This document shows positions 56,496 through 64,000 of a stretch of DNA of 64,000 nucleotides, piece after piece. The translations under genes and the position numbers were made by a program. The notes below the pieces were generated by a model that worked only from the letters and a program-made list of their open reading frames with translations, searched no databases and was not told where the DNA came from. The stretch covers positions 62,001-126,000 of the forward strand of contig NZ_JADEWZ010000014.1 in assembly GCF_015207425.1 (NCBI RefSeq). The letters are read 5' to 3'. The stretch's first letter is position 1. The number at the start of each line of letters is the position of its first letter. Source of the stretch: Lusitaniella coriacea LEGE 07157. GTDB lineage: Bacteria > Cyanobacteriota > Cyanobacteriia > Cyanobacteriales > Spirulinaceae.

Positions 56496-57836
56496 TTATT
56501 TTCGTTCTAACCACGCGCGCATTTTACCCGGATTCATCAACCCGTTGGGATCGACTTTTTCTTTAAAGGCGAGTTGTAAGGGATTGATAACTTTTCGTCC
56601 CCCATCTTCCAAGATATAGGTGTGGGGATTAGCAATAAGCGCGCCGCGTTCTTCGTGATAGCGAATAATTTCGTTGAGGCGTTCCTCTGTGGTGAAGCGA
56701 ACCAGTTGTAATCCGGCGGGGATGGCTTTGCCGCCAACGCGCAAGAATTCTAGGTGCATGGGGACTTCATCGCCAAAATGCCGATACATTTCCTCTACGA
56801 TTTCAAGGTTAAAGAAAAAGGTTTGTAAGTAGGTGAGGGTGGGATCGATGCTGCGAGCGTGGAGGGTGGTATGATTCCAGGTAAATTCAGGTAAACTGAG
56901 TCCTTTTTGTGGCTGTTGAGCGGTTCGGCAGTAGGTTTGCTCGCCGCCATATTCTTGAATTAAGTCCTGAAGTCCTTCCAAACTAGACTCCGCAACCATC
57001 AGCAAGGCGCAATGTTTCCCCGTAGGAAGGTGGGATTTGAGGGGGGTGAAATAGGAGGGAATGGGATCTGCACAAATGCAAACTAACTTTTTGAGCAATC
57101 CGTCTGCATCGCTGAGGGCTTGACCAAATCGCGCGGCTTGCATGAACTCGTCAAACACAACGATTGTGTCCGCCCAAGGGTAGGCAGGGGCGAGGGCGAT
57201 TTCTAGTTCGGTGATGATGCCGTTGGTTCCGTAGGCGTGGTTGACTTTCTGTACGTCGTCGCCGCGCAGTTCGAGGCGTTGCGGGGGGTCTTCCATTGTC
57301 ATCACTTTAGCGGCTAATACGTTTCCGCGATCGCGCAATTGACCGTAAGTAATCGAACCAATTCCTCCGCTTCCCCCGCCAATAAACCCGCCAATGGTTG
57401 CACTGCGGTAAGTTGAGGGATACATTCGCAACTCCCACCCTTGAGTTTTCGCTTCTCGATCTAAGTCAATAATTTTAACCCCTGGTTCCACGCAAGCAAC
57501 GTCCCCGCGAATCCAACGGATTGCATTCATGGAGGTGGTATCGAGGATTATGCCGCCTTCTAAGGGGATACATTGACCGTAATTTCCCGTTCCCGCACCG
57601 CGAACGGTGAGGGGGATTTGATGCCGAACGCAAGTCTGTACAACTCGTTTTACCTCCTCTTCCTGCTTGGGACGAACGACGAGGTTCCCGCGCTTATTCG
57701 CGAGTTGGGGTTGTAGGATGGGGCTGAAATGGTAGTAGTCGAGGGAGAGTTTTTCGAGTTGGTTGGCGTTGGTGATGACTTCCATTCCCGCGAGTTCGGT
57801 AATAATTGCATCCCAATTGATGGATTTAGCGATCAT
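56496..57836 (-). CDS. FAD-binding oxidase/dehydrogenase (GlcD/PCMH-type)
   Basis: A 446-residue flavoprotein. The N-terminal PCMH FAD-binding domain has LVVRPKQEEEVKRVVQTCVR, TVRGAGTGNYGQCIPLEGGI and GGFIGGGSGGIGSITYGQLR. The C-terminal cap domain ends LMNPGKMRAWLERK, the PG-K motif of the glycolate oxidase GlcD family. It probably oxidises a 2-hydroxy acid, such as glycolate or lactate. No GlcE/GlcF partner genes are present. ATG 57834-57836. Confidence 0.87.
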   Translation of the reverse strand: MIAKSINWDAIITELAGMEVITNANQLEKLSLDYYHFSPILQPQLANKRGNLVVRPKQEEEVKRVVQTCVRHQIPLTVRGAGTGNYGQCIPLEGGIILDTTSMNAIRWIRGDVACVEPGVKIIDLDREAKTQGWELRMYPSTYRSATIGGFIGGGSGGIGSITYGQLRDRGNVLAAKVMTMEDPPQRLELRGDDVQKVNHAYGTNGIITELEIALAPAYPWADTIVVFDEFMQAARFGQALSDADGLLKKLVCICADPIPSYFTPLKSHLPTGKHCALLMVAESSLEGLQDLIQEYGGEQTYCRTAQQPQKGLSLPEFTWNHTTLHARSIDPTLTYLQTFFFNLEIVEEMYRHFGDEVPMHLEFLRVGGKAIPAGLQLVRFTTEERLNEIIRYHEERGALIANPHTYILEDGGRKVINPLQLAFKEKVDPNGLMNPGKMRAWLERK

Positions 57837-57926
57837 GAGAGTGAGTTTAGAAGGGTAAGGGCAGGTTTTGCTAATTTATTATGAATCCAATCGATTGGGA
57901 AAATAAATCTATCAAGAGGTCGAAAA

Positions 57927-58319
57927 ATGAAAGCGATTCCCATCGGCGATTTGTTTAACGCACACGATATTTGGGATGTTTTGTATACTCGTACTGGGTT
58001 TAGGGTGGTTGCAGTTGGTATTCTCCCAGCATCCGAAGAATATGCACACCTTGAGCTATTTTTGCCAGACGTAGAAGGATTTCGATGTCTTGATGAAGGC
58101 AACTTATTAAGATATTGGGCATCAGAGCAATTTAAAACAGGTCATGCTGTTTATCAAATTGAATCAGAAGGCTGGCTTGATGAGAAACGAACAGAATGGA
58201 TATCAATAACCAATTGCTGCCAAGAATACTTTGTTACAACAGAGAACGAATGTATTTCTGTACTATCCTATTCGACTCCAATTATGCGCGTCTATGAAGA
58301 CCCATATCCACCCGAATAG
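57927..58319 (+). CDS. Hypothetical protein (130 residues)
   Basis: No family recognised. It is soluble and acidic, with MKAIPIGDLFNAHDIWDVLY at the start and a central aromatic-rich region (LLRYWASEQFKTGHAVYQIE). The ATG has AAGAGGT 6 nt upstream, which supports expression. The end overlaps by 38 bp the antisense ORF at 58282-58473. A small size, acidity and standalone position beside the reverse transcriptase make an accessory or immunity-type role possible, but that is only a guess. Confidence 0.6.
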   Translation: MKAIPIGDLFNAHDIWDVLYTRTGFRVVAVGILPASEEYAHLELFLPDVEGFRCLDEGNLLRYWASEQFKTGHAVYQIESEGWLDEKRTEWISITNCCQEYFVTTENECISVLSYSTPIMRVYEDPYPPE

Positions 58320-58473
58320 CAATACCTCTAGTCATTAAGCGCTTATTTTCTATCACTTCAATTAACTCTTCAAGTGCAACCTCAAAAGCACGAGCAATGT
58401 TATAAACTGCCGAAAGATCGACTGTGTTTAAGAAATCGCGACAAACGCAGCTTTTAGTGGGAAACAAAACCAT
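58282..58473 (-). CDS. Possible small HTH-type (XRE-like) fragment downstream of the reverse transcriptase
   Basis: 63 codons; VDLSAVYNIARAFEVALEEL resembles the last helices of an XRE-family DNA-binding domain, but the recognition part is missing. The ORF starts 9 nt after the reverse transcriptase stop and lies in the same reading frame as that gene, so the two would be one ORF but for TAA at 58483-58485. It overlaps the gene on the other strand. Weak evidence; it may be non-coding. Confidence 0.3.
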   Translation of the reverse strand: MVLFPTKSCVCRDFLNTVDLSAVYNIARAFEVALEELIEVIENKRLMTRGIAIRVDMGLHRRA

Positions 58474-58482
58474 CGATCGCGT

Positions 58483-60105
58483 TTAATCAATTTTCTCAAT
58501 ATCCCCAACAACGCGATAAAAACCGCCCTTTGCCGTTTCGCGAATTTCTTCAACTCGAAAACGCGCCCCTTCTTCGCGCAAATTGCGGGGAAATTGTACG
58601 TTCCAATCGGGATTGTAACCGGGAGAGACGACCCGAACTTTTAATTTACTGCCTTGTTTGTAACATTCAACAATAATCCCCGTTGTTGTGCTGGGTTCGG
58701 GAGTCAGCCATTTGGTTTTAATCCGTTGAATTTGTTCTTGAAATTTCTTGCCCTTTTCAGGGTTAACCATTGCCACAAAATTAGCAAATCCTTGAACAGA
58801 TGCAAGTGCGTCTGTAGAATTGCCCCAATGTTTTCCCTCAAACCCATCTCGTTCGATTTGAAATAGGGTGGCACGAAAGCGTTTTAAGGTCGCGCGATCG
58901 CAGTTGAGAAATTCATTAACCACAATCCCCGTCACCTCAAGCTGGCTGGACTTACGGCGCAGAACGCGGGTTTTCTCCGGATGAATTGCAAAGCCTTCGT
59001 GGGTAACAATCGACTCGCTGCGGCGGAGAACATTGCAGATATAGCGCAAACTCTCCCCAGAAGCAGAAAAGGTCAAATCGTCGGCGTAGCGGGTGTAAGT
59101 AAACTCCAACTCATTCGCCATTGCCCGCAATCGCTTATCGAGACGGCGACAGAGGATATTACTGATTGCGGGAGAAGCAGGGGAACCTTGGGGCAAATGA
59201 CGTTCTCCTAGGGCGACATAATAGGTTTTTCCATCCAATTCCACTGCGGTTGTATCCGCCTCCGTACAAAGGAGGGCAAGAATCGTTGCAGTGGCTTCAG
59301 CGTAGCCAAAAGAGCGAAATATCCCTTTAACCCGCTTGTAGGAAATGGTGGGAAAAAAGTCCTTCAAATCGCGATTAATGACGACATCTGCCCCAACATG
59401 AGGTTGTGCGTTGGTGACAATCGAGCGATCGCGCCGAAATCCGTGGGCGGCATCATCCACTTCAACCCGTTCTAAAATATGACTCAAAATCCAATGCTGT
59501 ACCGCCTTCAACTTGGGCATCGGCGAGGAAATCAGCCGTTCTCCGCCAGTTTTTTTAGGAATTTTGAAACGGATGTAGTGGGTATGTGTTGAGGTTTTGC
59601 GATTGAAAGCGAGGAAACGCAATTGTCCGATGGAAATTCCCATTGCAGCGGCAATGTGTTCTGCGGTGGGGAGAGAAGGCAGTCCGCGAGAGGCTAAACG
59701 TTCTGAGTTTTCCTCGCAATCATTCAGTCCCGCTGATACCCCTTCCCCTAGATAAACGATCTCTCGTTCTTGGCGTTCCTGCCAAGCCTCTGCCCGTTCT
59801 TGCCGTTCTCTCTCCCGCCGTTCTTTTGCCTCCTGACGCTTGCGGCGCGATTCCGCGAGGCGTTGCTTCAATAGTCGCCTACGTGCCGCTTGTTCGTCCT
59901 GAAGCGTGCGACTTTCTTGGCGCAATTTATTCAATTCTTGTCGCAGTTCGCTTTTACGCCGAATCTCGTCTGCCGGATCGTTGGGAATTTCCCCTTGGGC
60001 AGGCCAAAACCCAAAGCGAATCATCTCTTCGAGGACAAATTGTTCTCTGCCTACTTGGCGAACGCGATCGTAGAGTTCTTGGCGAGTGCGAGGGGAATCG
60101 GACAT
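58483..60105 (-). CDS. Retron-type reverse transcriptase with N-terminal coiled-coil and C-terminal extension
   Basis: 540 residues. Residues 1-45 conserved-looking (TRQELYDRVRQVGREQFVLE), about 45-117 a strongly charged Arg/Glu/Gln coiled coil, about 140-430 the RT domain. Retron hallmarks: HGFRRDRSIVTNAQPHVG with the NAxxH motif at 232-236, first catalytic Asp D246 (NRDLKDFF), YADD at 340-343 (YTRYADDLTFSASG), and VTG at 391-393 (LEVTGIVVN). It resembles myxobacterial Mx162-type retron enzymes as I recall them. About 65 C-terminal residues (TGIIVECYKQGSKLKVRVVS) form an extra β-rich domain. Retron enzymes prime on their own ncRNA to make msDNA for phage defence. Start MSDSPRTRQELY at 60105; no ribosome-binding site seen. 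Confidence 0.85.
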   Translation of the reverse strand: MSDSPRTRQELYDRVRQVGREQFVLEEMIRFGFWPAQGEIPNDPADEIRRKSELRQELNKLRQESRTLQDEQAARRRLLKQRLAESRRKRQEAKERRERERQERAEAWQERQEREIVYLGEGVSAGLNDCEENSERLASRGLPSLPTAEHIAAAMGISIGQLRFLAFNRKTSTHTHYIRFKIPKKTGGERLISSPMPKLKAVQHWILSHILERVEVDDAAHGFRRDRSIVTNAQPHVGADVVINRDLKDFFPTISYKRVKGIFRSFGYAEATATILALLCTEADTTAVELDGKTYYVALGERHLPQGSPASPAISNILCRRLDKRLRAMANELEFTYTRYADDLTFSASGESLRYICNVLRRSESIVTHEGFAIHPEKTRVLRRKSSQLEVTGIVVNEFLNCDRATLKRFRATLFQIERDGFEGKHWGNSTDALASVQGFANFVAMVNPEKGKKFQEQIQRIKTKWLTPEPSTTTGIIVECYKQGSKLKVRVVSPGYNPDWNVQFPRNLREEGARFRVEEIRETAKGGFYRVVGDIEKID

Positions 60106-60377
60106 GGAAATTCAAACCATATAGCGCTACACATTTTAAGGTTAGGACATTTATGAGCCTTCAGCCTTCAGCCTTCAGCATTCAGCTTTTGAGTCATGAG
60201 TGAAATGAGGTCGGAAATTGTTGAATTTCTGTTATGTTTGCCAATCTTTAAACGTTCCCTAGTCTCCCCTTTCTCCCCTTTCTCCCCTTTCTCCCCGTCT
60301 CCCCAATTGCAAATTGGTAATTGGTAATTGGTAATTGGTAATTGTCTCCCTCATTGACGATTTAAGTGCATAGCAGC
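60106..60377. repeat. Repeat-rich intergenic block upstream of the reverse transcriptase
   Basis: 272 bp made of several tandem or dispersed repeats: a TATAGC-type fragment (60120-60150, TATAGCGCTACACATTTTAA), heptamer CCTTCAG x3 (60158-60178), 9-mer CTCCCCTTT x3 (60264-60290), heptamer TTGGTAA x4 (60314-60341), and at the end the dispersed AAGCTGCTATGCACTTAAAT motif (minus strand, 60360-60380). A retron msr/msd RNA would be expected near here; no convincing inverted-repeat pair of the a1/a2 kind could be seen by eye. Confidence 0.7.
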
Positions 60378-60920
60378 TTAGTAATCTCTGTAGTCCCGAT
60401 GGGGAGAGATATCTCGGATGAGCAGTCTAACCGTATCAAAGAGAATCAATATGCCTGCGGTCATCAAGCCTGATAATAAGCCATTCAGGGTAGAAAGCGT
60501 GTAATAAAGCCCCCTGTACCATCCTGGCGGAATATTATCAAATTTGCCGACGGGCAAACTGAGACACAATAACAGCAAAACCGCGCCGATAAAAGTTGCT
60601 GTTGAGATCAATCCGACAATTTCTATGCTTCTATAAACCGATCCATCAAATTCATTTTCTGATTTATTGGTCATACTTAGCAAGGTGAGCATCAGCGCGA
60701 GTACAGTTGCTGATGCTGTCGTAATTGCAGAACCAAAATAGAGTGAAGAACTCTGCAATCCCTTAAGAAGATCGACGGCTTTTGCCGAACTATAAATGCT
60801 GCCCACAAGATAGGGTTGGGCAATGATAATAAATGCTGTAATGCCAGCACAAATCAGTAGGGAACGTCTGAGTGTGGGATTGTGGTACACAGACTTTAGT
60901 ACTTTGAATTTTCGTTTCAT
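60378..60920 (-). CDS. Four-helix membrane protein of unknown function
   Basis: 180 residues from ATG 60920 (AGGG 5 nt upstream); the frame is open to 60992 but the extra codons are not convincing. Predicted membrane segments: LLICAGITAFIIIAQPYLVG, FGSAITTASATVLALMLTLL, IVGLISTATFIGAVLLLLCL, TLNGLLSGLMTAGILILFDT. Loops are short; the C-terminus is basic and cytoplasmic. Not assigned to a known family. It lies upstream of the reverse transcriptase on the same strand, so a membrane effector role, as for some retron partners, is an inference only. Confidence 0.7.
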   Translation of the reverse strand: MKRKFKVLKSVYHNPTLRRSLLICAGITAFIIIAQPYLVGSIYSSAKAVDLLKGLQSSSLYFGSAITTASATVLALMLTLLSMTNKSENEFDGSVYRSIEIVGLISTATFIGAVLLLLCLSLPVGKFDNIPPGWYRGLYYTLSTLNGLLSGLMTAGILILFDTVRLLIRDISPHRDYRDY

Positions 60921-60978
60921 TTTTACCCTAATTGATAAGTAATTGCTGAACGTACCATAAATCCCAACTGGGAATCTT

Positions 60979-61383
60979 TTAGCCCCTACCAAATAACCGT
61001 TTTAGGGGATTTGAGGCAATCTGACCAATTCCTTTGAATTTGCTTTTTTGAGCTGCTTGAACGGGGTCTGAATCTGTGAGAATTTGGACGGCGCGATCGC
61101 GCAATTTAGTGTTACCATCTTCACTACCAGTAGAAACAAGCGTTGTGCCTCCTTCGTCATCCCCTGTTTGTGCTTCATTGAGCGCCGTTTGATACGCTTT
61201 CTGTAAGCTGGGGAGGCTCGCTGCAATGGTAGGGAGTTCGACAACTCGATTCTCTAGGTTCTGACCGATGGAATGAAGTTGAGCTTGCAAACCAGAGGGC
61301 AATGATTCATCCTGTTGACCGAGGGCAGTCATAAAAGCAATCAGACTCTTTTCTTGTTGAGGGTTAAAAGGTGCCATGACCAA
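60979..61383 (-). CDS. Hypothetical soluble protein (134 residues)
   Basis: No family recognised. Helical and acidic, with a Gly/Thr/Asp-rich linker (AQTGDDEGGTTLVSTGSEDG) between an N-terminal helical part (about 1-72) and a short C-terminal helix (KSKFKGIGQIASNPLKRLFG, basic). The start is probably TTG 61383, which has GGAGA at good spacing, or ATG 61377. It ends 58 bp before the membrane-protein start on the same strand, so both may be one unit with the reverse transcriptase downstream. Confidence 0.6.
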   Translation of the reverse strand: MVMAPFNPQQEKSLIAFMTALGQQDESLPSGLQAQLHSIGQNLENRVVELPTIAASLPSLQKAYQTALNEAQTGDDEGGTTLVSTGSEDGNTKLRDRAVQILTDSDPVQAAQKSKFKGIGQIASNPLKRLFGRG

Positions 61384-61867
61384 AAAAGTTCTCCAATGAA
61401 GATTAGGGCAAAATAACAGTAAGGATACTGAAGATTCACCTATTTTTATAGTAAGAAACTCTGCGAGTTTTGCGCGTTATAAACGTCAAAATCTATCTTT
61501 AGATGGAGCGATTACTCTGAGTCGCGCGATCGCGCAAAACCGATCTCAAAGCTTGACTGTTCGCCCAATCAACCGTTGGTCGCAAGGATTCAATACAAGA
61601 TACCCGTTGACCTACACTCTATCGCTGCTCGCATTTTATCGAGGTATCGGCGCGTTCTTATCCCTCAAGAGAAATAATTCTGGGTGGAGACAAATCGCAC
61701 ATCAACTGCGCCGCGCATTCTTTGGATGTGAGTCGTTCGTAAACGACCGGACGATCGCGCGTTTTGATTTCTGATTAAAATTTAGGAATAGCAAATTTTT
61801 TGCTGACACCTGATAGCTGATGGCTATAACTTAGCTAAGTAGGATAGTTTATGAGTTGGGCTACTCT
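61384..61867. other. Divergent intergenic region between hypothetical gene and mltA
   Basis: About 480 bp. An open frame at 61553-61774 (plus) has no ribosome-binding site or recognisable domain and includes simple palindromes (GTTCGTAAACGACC). Nothing else was recognised. Confidence 0.45.
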
Positions 61868-63145
61868 ATGAGAAAGCAAATTATTGTCGCGATTTTAAGT
61901 TTGACGATCGTTCCGCTATTCCTTTACGGTTGGGGCAAGTTGTTGGAGCGAGAAACGACGGCGGGAAAACCTTCTGTACGAGATTTGCTCAAGTCGCTTC
62001 AACAGCCGGAAAAGCCTAAAGTCAAAGCTCCAATACCCCATTGGAAGCCGGAAGAGAAAGAAACCTTGCAACCGATCGCGGGGGAGAAAGTTAAAGAGCC
62101 AAATTTAGGCTTAGACGAGCAACTTTGGGGAGAAACGGGCGATCGCGCGGAACTTTTGAAGGCGATCGATCGCAGCTTGCAGTATTTGGATTCAGAGGCG
62201 GCGGTGGCGGCGTATAAAAACTATCCGGTTGAGGGGATTACGCGCGATCGCGTTCAAAAAAGTCTACAACGTTTTCGAGAGTTAGCCGTTGCGTCCCAAT
62301 CCCCCGAACAACTCCAGGAACAGGTGAAGCGGGAATTTACGTTTTATCAATCCGTGGGGCGCGATCGCAAGGGAGATGTTCTCTTCAGCGCCTATTTTGA
62401 ACCGATTTATCCCGCAAGTCGTCAGCGTACTGAGGAATATCGCTATCCCATTTATCGTTCTCCTTCGGGTTTAGCCTCCTGGAAGCGTCCCCATCCCACC
62501 CGCGAGGAATTAGAGGGAGAGGACGGTTTGAAGACTCACCCCAAGCTGAAAGGATCGGAGTTATTTTGGTTGCGCGATCGCTGGCAAGCTTATACGATTC
62601 ACATTCAAGGTTCGGCGCGACTCCAACTCACCGACGGAACGGAAACCACGGTGGGTTATGCGGGAAATACGCGCCAGGATTATACGAGTATTGGGTGGGA
62701 ACTCGCTGAGGATGGGAAACTTCCCCTAGAAGCCATTACGATGCCTCTGATTCGCGAGTATTTTGCCCAGAATCCCCAGGAATTGAACGATTATTTGACG
62801 CGCGATCGCAGTTTTGTTTTTTTCAGCGAAAACCGGGGGAAACCCGCTTCTGGTAGTATTGGCGTGACGTTAGCTCCAGAGCGCGCGATCGCGACAGATA
62901 AATCCTTAATGCCACCCGGTGCATTAGCTCTCATTCACACGACCCTGCCCTTTCCTGGGGCAAATGGGACGATGGAGGAGCAAACCATCAGCCGCTACGT
63001 TCTCGACCAAGATGCTGGGGGTGCAATTAAAGGTGCGGGTCGCGTGGACTATTTTCTCGGTGCGGGGAAAATAGCAGAAGAACGCGCCGGAGTCACGCGC
63101 AGTCAAGGACAGTTGTATTACCTTTTGCTCAACGAAAAATCTTGA
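61868..63145 (+). CDS. mltA: Membrane-bound lytic murein transglycosylase A (MltA family)
   Basis: A 425-residue exported enzyme that cleaves peptidoglycan glycan strands to 1,6-anhydro products. An N-terminal hydrophobic segment (IIVAILSLTIVPLFLYGWGK) anchors or exports it. The MltA barrel follows (FTFYQSVGRDRKGDVLFSAY, FEPIYPASRQ), with the 3D-domain end DQDAGGAIKGAGRVDYFLGAG, whose Asp residues are catalytic. ATG 61868 is chosen over the upstream TTG 61856. The linker after the signal is Pro/Lys/Glu rich. No lipobox cysteine is seen. Confidence 0.92.
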   Translation: MRKQIIVAILSLTIVPLFLYGWGKLLERETTAGKPSVRDLLKSLQQPEKPKVKAPIPHWKPEEKETLQPIAGEKVKEPNLGLDEQLWGETGDRAELLKAIDRSLQYLDSEAAVAAYKNYPVEGITRDRVQKSLQRFRELAVASQSPEQLQEQVKREFTFYQSVGRDRKGDVLFSAYFEPIYPASRQRTEEYRYPIYRSPSGLASWKRPHPTREELEGEDGLKTHPKLKGSELFWLRDRWQAYTIHIQGSARLQLTDGTETTVGYAGNTRQDYTSIGWELAEDGKLPLEAITMPLIREYFAQNPQELNDYLTRDRSFVFFSENRGKPASGSIGVTLAPERAIATDKSLMPPGALALIHTTLPFPGANGTMEEQTISRYVLDQDAGGAIKGAGRVDYFLGAGKIAEERAGVTRSQGQLYYLLLNEKS

Positions 63146-63161
63146 CGGAGAGGCGGGAAAT

Positions 63162-63190
63162 ATAGCATACGCAGTCAAGAGTACACAATT
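63162..63190. repeat. TATAGC-type fragment (right-half match)
   Basis: TATAGCATACGCAGTCAAGA then GTACACAATT. It matches the reverse complement of the right half of the element at 11801-11890 (TATAGCGCTACAAAGTTAAG then AGTACACGAT), about 19 bp after the mltA stop. Confidence 0.45.
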
Positions 63191-63360
63191 TCAAAATTCA
63201 CAATCTAATGCAGGCTCTACGAGAATTGGCATGATGCAAACTTTACACATATTACACAGAAAATTCACATGAATTTCACACACTTAGCTTTATAGTGGTT
63301 TACTTTTTTAGTAGGAACTATTGGCAAATCAATCTACATTTAATTTTCATTAACATCGAC

Positions 63361-63918
63361 ATGACAGTTATGAAGACCTCAAAAGAAAGAAAAAAATCAA
63401 TATCAAAAATTAGCCATGCTTCAGGAATCGCACAATATGCATTAGCAGCAAAAATGAGCGACGAGCAAATCACTAAAGCTGCTAAACATCTAGATGTACT
63501 TTCAGTAATTAAGTCCGCAAATAATTACAATCGTTATTGCCAATCTCAGAAAACTGCTGAAGCCAATCAAAAGCTAAAGCAATTCATGAATATCGAGAAT
63601 TCTGAAATTTACAAAGCGGGTCAATGGCTATTACATTCTTTATCTAACGTTGGTCAAGAAAGAAAAGAAAGTTTGCTTGAGAAAGAATTAATTCATAAAG
63701 AAGATTATAATCAAACAGTTGAAGATTTGAATGACGTAATTAGCGAACAAAAACAAGGTGTTGATAAACAGACATTTTCAGCGAGCGAGAGCATAAAAAA
63801 TCTTGAAGATGCTAATGACTCATTTCGATATCAGTTACAGGCTATCAAAGATTATATAGAAAATAATTATGATGCAAAAACTTGGTCAGAAATAGAAAAA
63901 TACATTCATAGAAATTAA
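63361..63918 (+). CDS. Hypothetical coiled-coil protein, AT-rich gene
   Basis: 185 residues from ATG 63361 (or 63370); the frame is open to an upstream GTG at 63295. Nothing in it was recognised. It is helical and charged: SGIAQYALAAKMSDEQITKA, then a coiled-coil-like C-terminal half (ESIKNLEDANDSFRYQLQAI). Base composition is much more AT-rich than the flanking genes and no HIP1 octamer occurs from about 63150 to the right edge, which suggests recent acquisition. A second plus-strand gene starts 16 bp after it, so they probably form one operon. Confidence 0.65.
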   Translation: MTVMKTSKERKKSISKISHASGIAQYALAAKMSDEQITKAAKHLDVLSVIKSANNYNRYCQSQKTAEANQKLKQFMNIENSEIYKAGQWLLHSLSNVGQERKESLLEKELIHKEDYNQTVEDLNDVISEQKQGVDKQTFSASESIKNLEDANDSFRYQLQAIKDYIENNYDAKTWSEIEKYIHRN

Positions 63919-63934
63919 TCCAAAAGAATATTCA

Positions 63935-64000
63935 ATGAAAATTGTTAAAGGTTTAAAATATAGAGACTGGCAAAAAAGAAACAAAGAACATTTTGAATCT
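63935..64000 (+). CDS. Start of an AT-rich gene cut at the right edge (partial)
   Basis: 22 codons: MKIVKGLKYRDWQKRNKEHF continuing ES. The ATG follows AAAAGAATATTCA with no clear ribosome-binding site. Too short to assign. The spacing and composition suggest it belongs with the coiled-coil gene before it. Confidence 0.5.
   Translation, partial: MKIVKGLKYRDWQKRNKEHFES

Noticed and set aside
1-64000. tRNA, rRNA or tmRNA genes
   Set aside because: No GGTTCGAATCC-like T-arm with acceptor pairing or other conserved RNA pattern was found on either strand by eye; a covariance scan would be decisive.

Overview
The window is chromosomal DNA from a cyanobacterium, most likely a filamentous or colony-forming one; I cannot name the genus. 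The evidence is the very frequent HIP1 octamer (GCGATCGC) in and between genes, the str ribosomal cluster, a ferrochelatase with a C-terminal chlorophyll-binding helix, an NtcA-type site before an ammonium transporter gene, DUF2288 and DUF2862 proteins, pilin-like and haemagglutinin-type exported proteins, and heptanucleotide tandem repeats (STRR type). No rRNA, tRNA, CRISPR array, prophage or intact insertion sequence was found.

Layout. 1-9.4 kb: a cut malic enzyme gene, a Ser/Thr kinase fused to a pilin-like domain, a Uma2 nuclease pseudogene, a giant CheB/CheR/PAS histidine kinase, a LytM peptidase and gcvH. 10-15.5 kb: an ammonium transporter with a probable NtcA site, a DAO-type oxidase, a PEP-CTERM protein with 39 Pro-Thr repeats, and nadA. 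15.7-20.1 kb: a minus-strand polysaccharide unit (glycosyltransferase, ABC exporter, glycosyltransferase) whose exporter carries an extra C-terminal region resembling a histidine-kinase dimerisation domain without the histidine. 20.2-26.7 kb: HNH endonuclease, Lon-type domain protein, then rpsJ, tuf, fusA, rpsG and rpsL. 26.8-34.6 kb: housekeeping genes (IscA-like, cupin, DUF2288, acyltransferase, ArsA/Get3-like ATPase, DUF2862, K+ channel, argD, glycosyltransferase).

34.7-39.9 kb is an accessory zone: a clostripain-like protease gene with three in-frame stops and an otherwise intact frame, a structured leader before a 47-codon exported peptide, a NERD-helicase whose nuclease motif is altered at a HIP1 site, antitoxin remnants and a Nudix hydrolase. 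40-46 kb holds two tandem two-partner-secretion-type adhesins. 46.6-57.8 kb: an HTH-bearing orphan, doxX, prfB with its programmed +1 frameshift, a large DUF4347/DUF4114 surface protein with an HlyD-type adaptor upstream, ferrochelatase, a methyltransferase and a GlcD-like oxidase.

57.9-64 kb is the most novel part. A retron-type reverse transcriptase with a long charged N-terminal coiled coil lies downstream of a four-helix membrane protein gene and a small soluble protein gene, separated from them by a 272-bp repeat-rich gap where an msr/msd RNA could lie. An MltA transglycosylase and an AT-rich, HIP1-free gene pair, cut at the edge, close the window. Several families of short MITE-like and palindromic repeats are scattered through the intergenic DNA.
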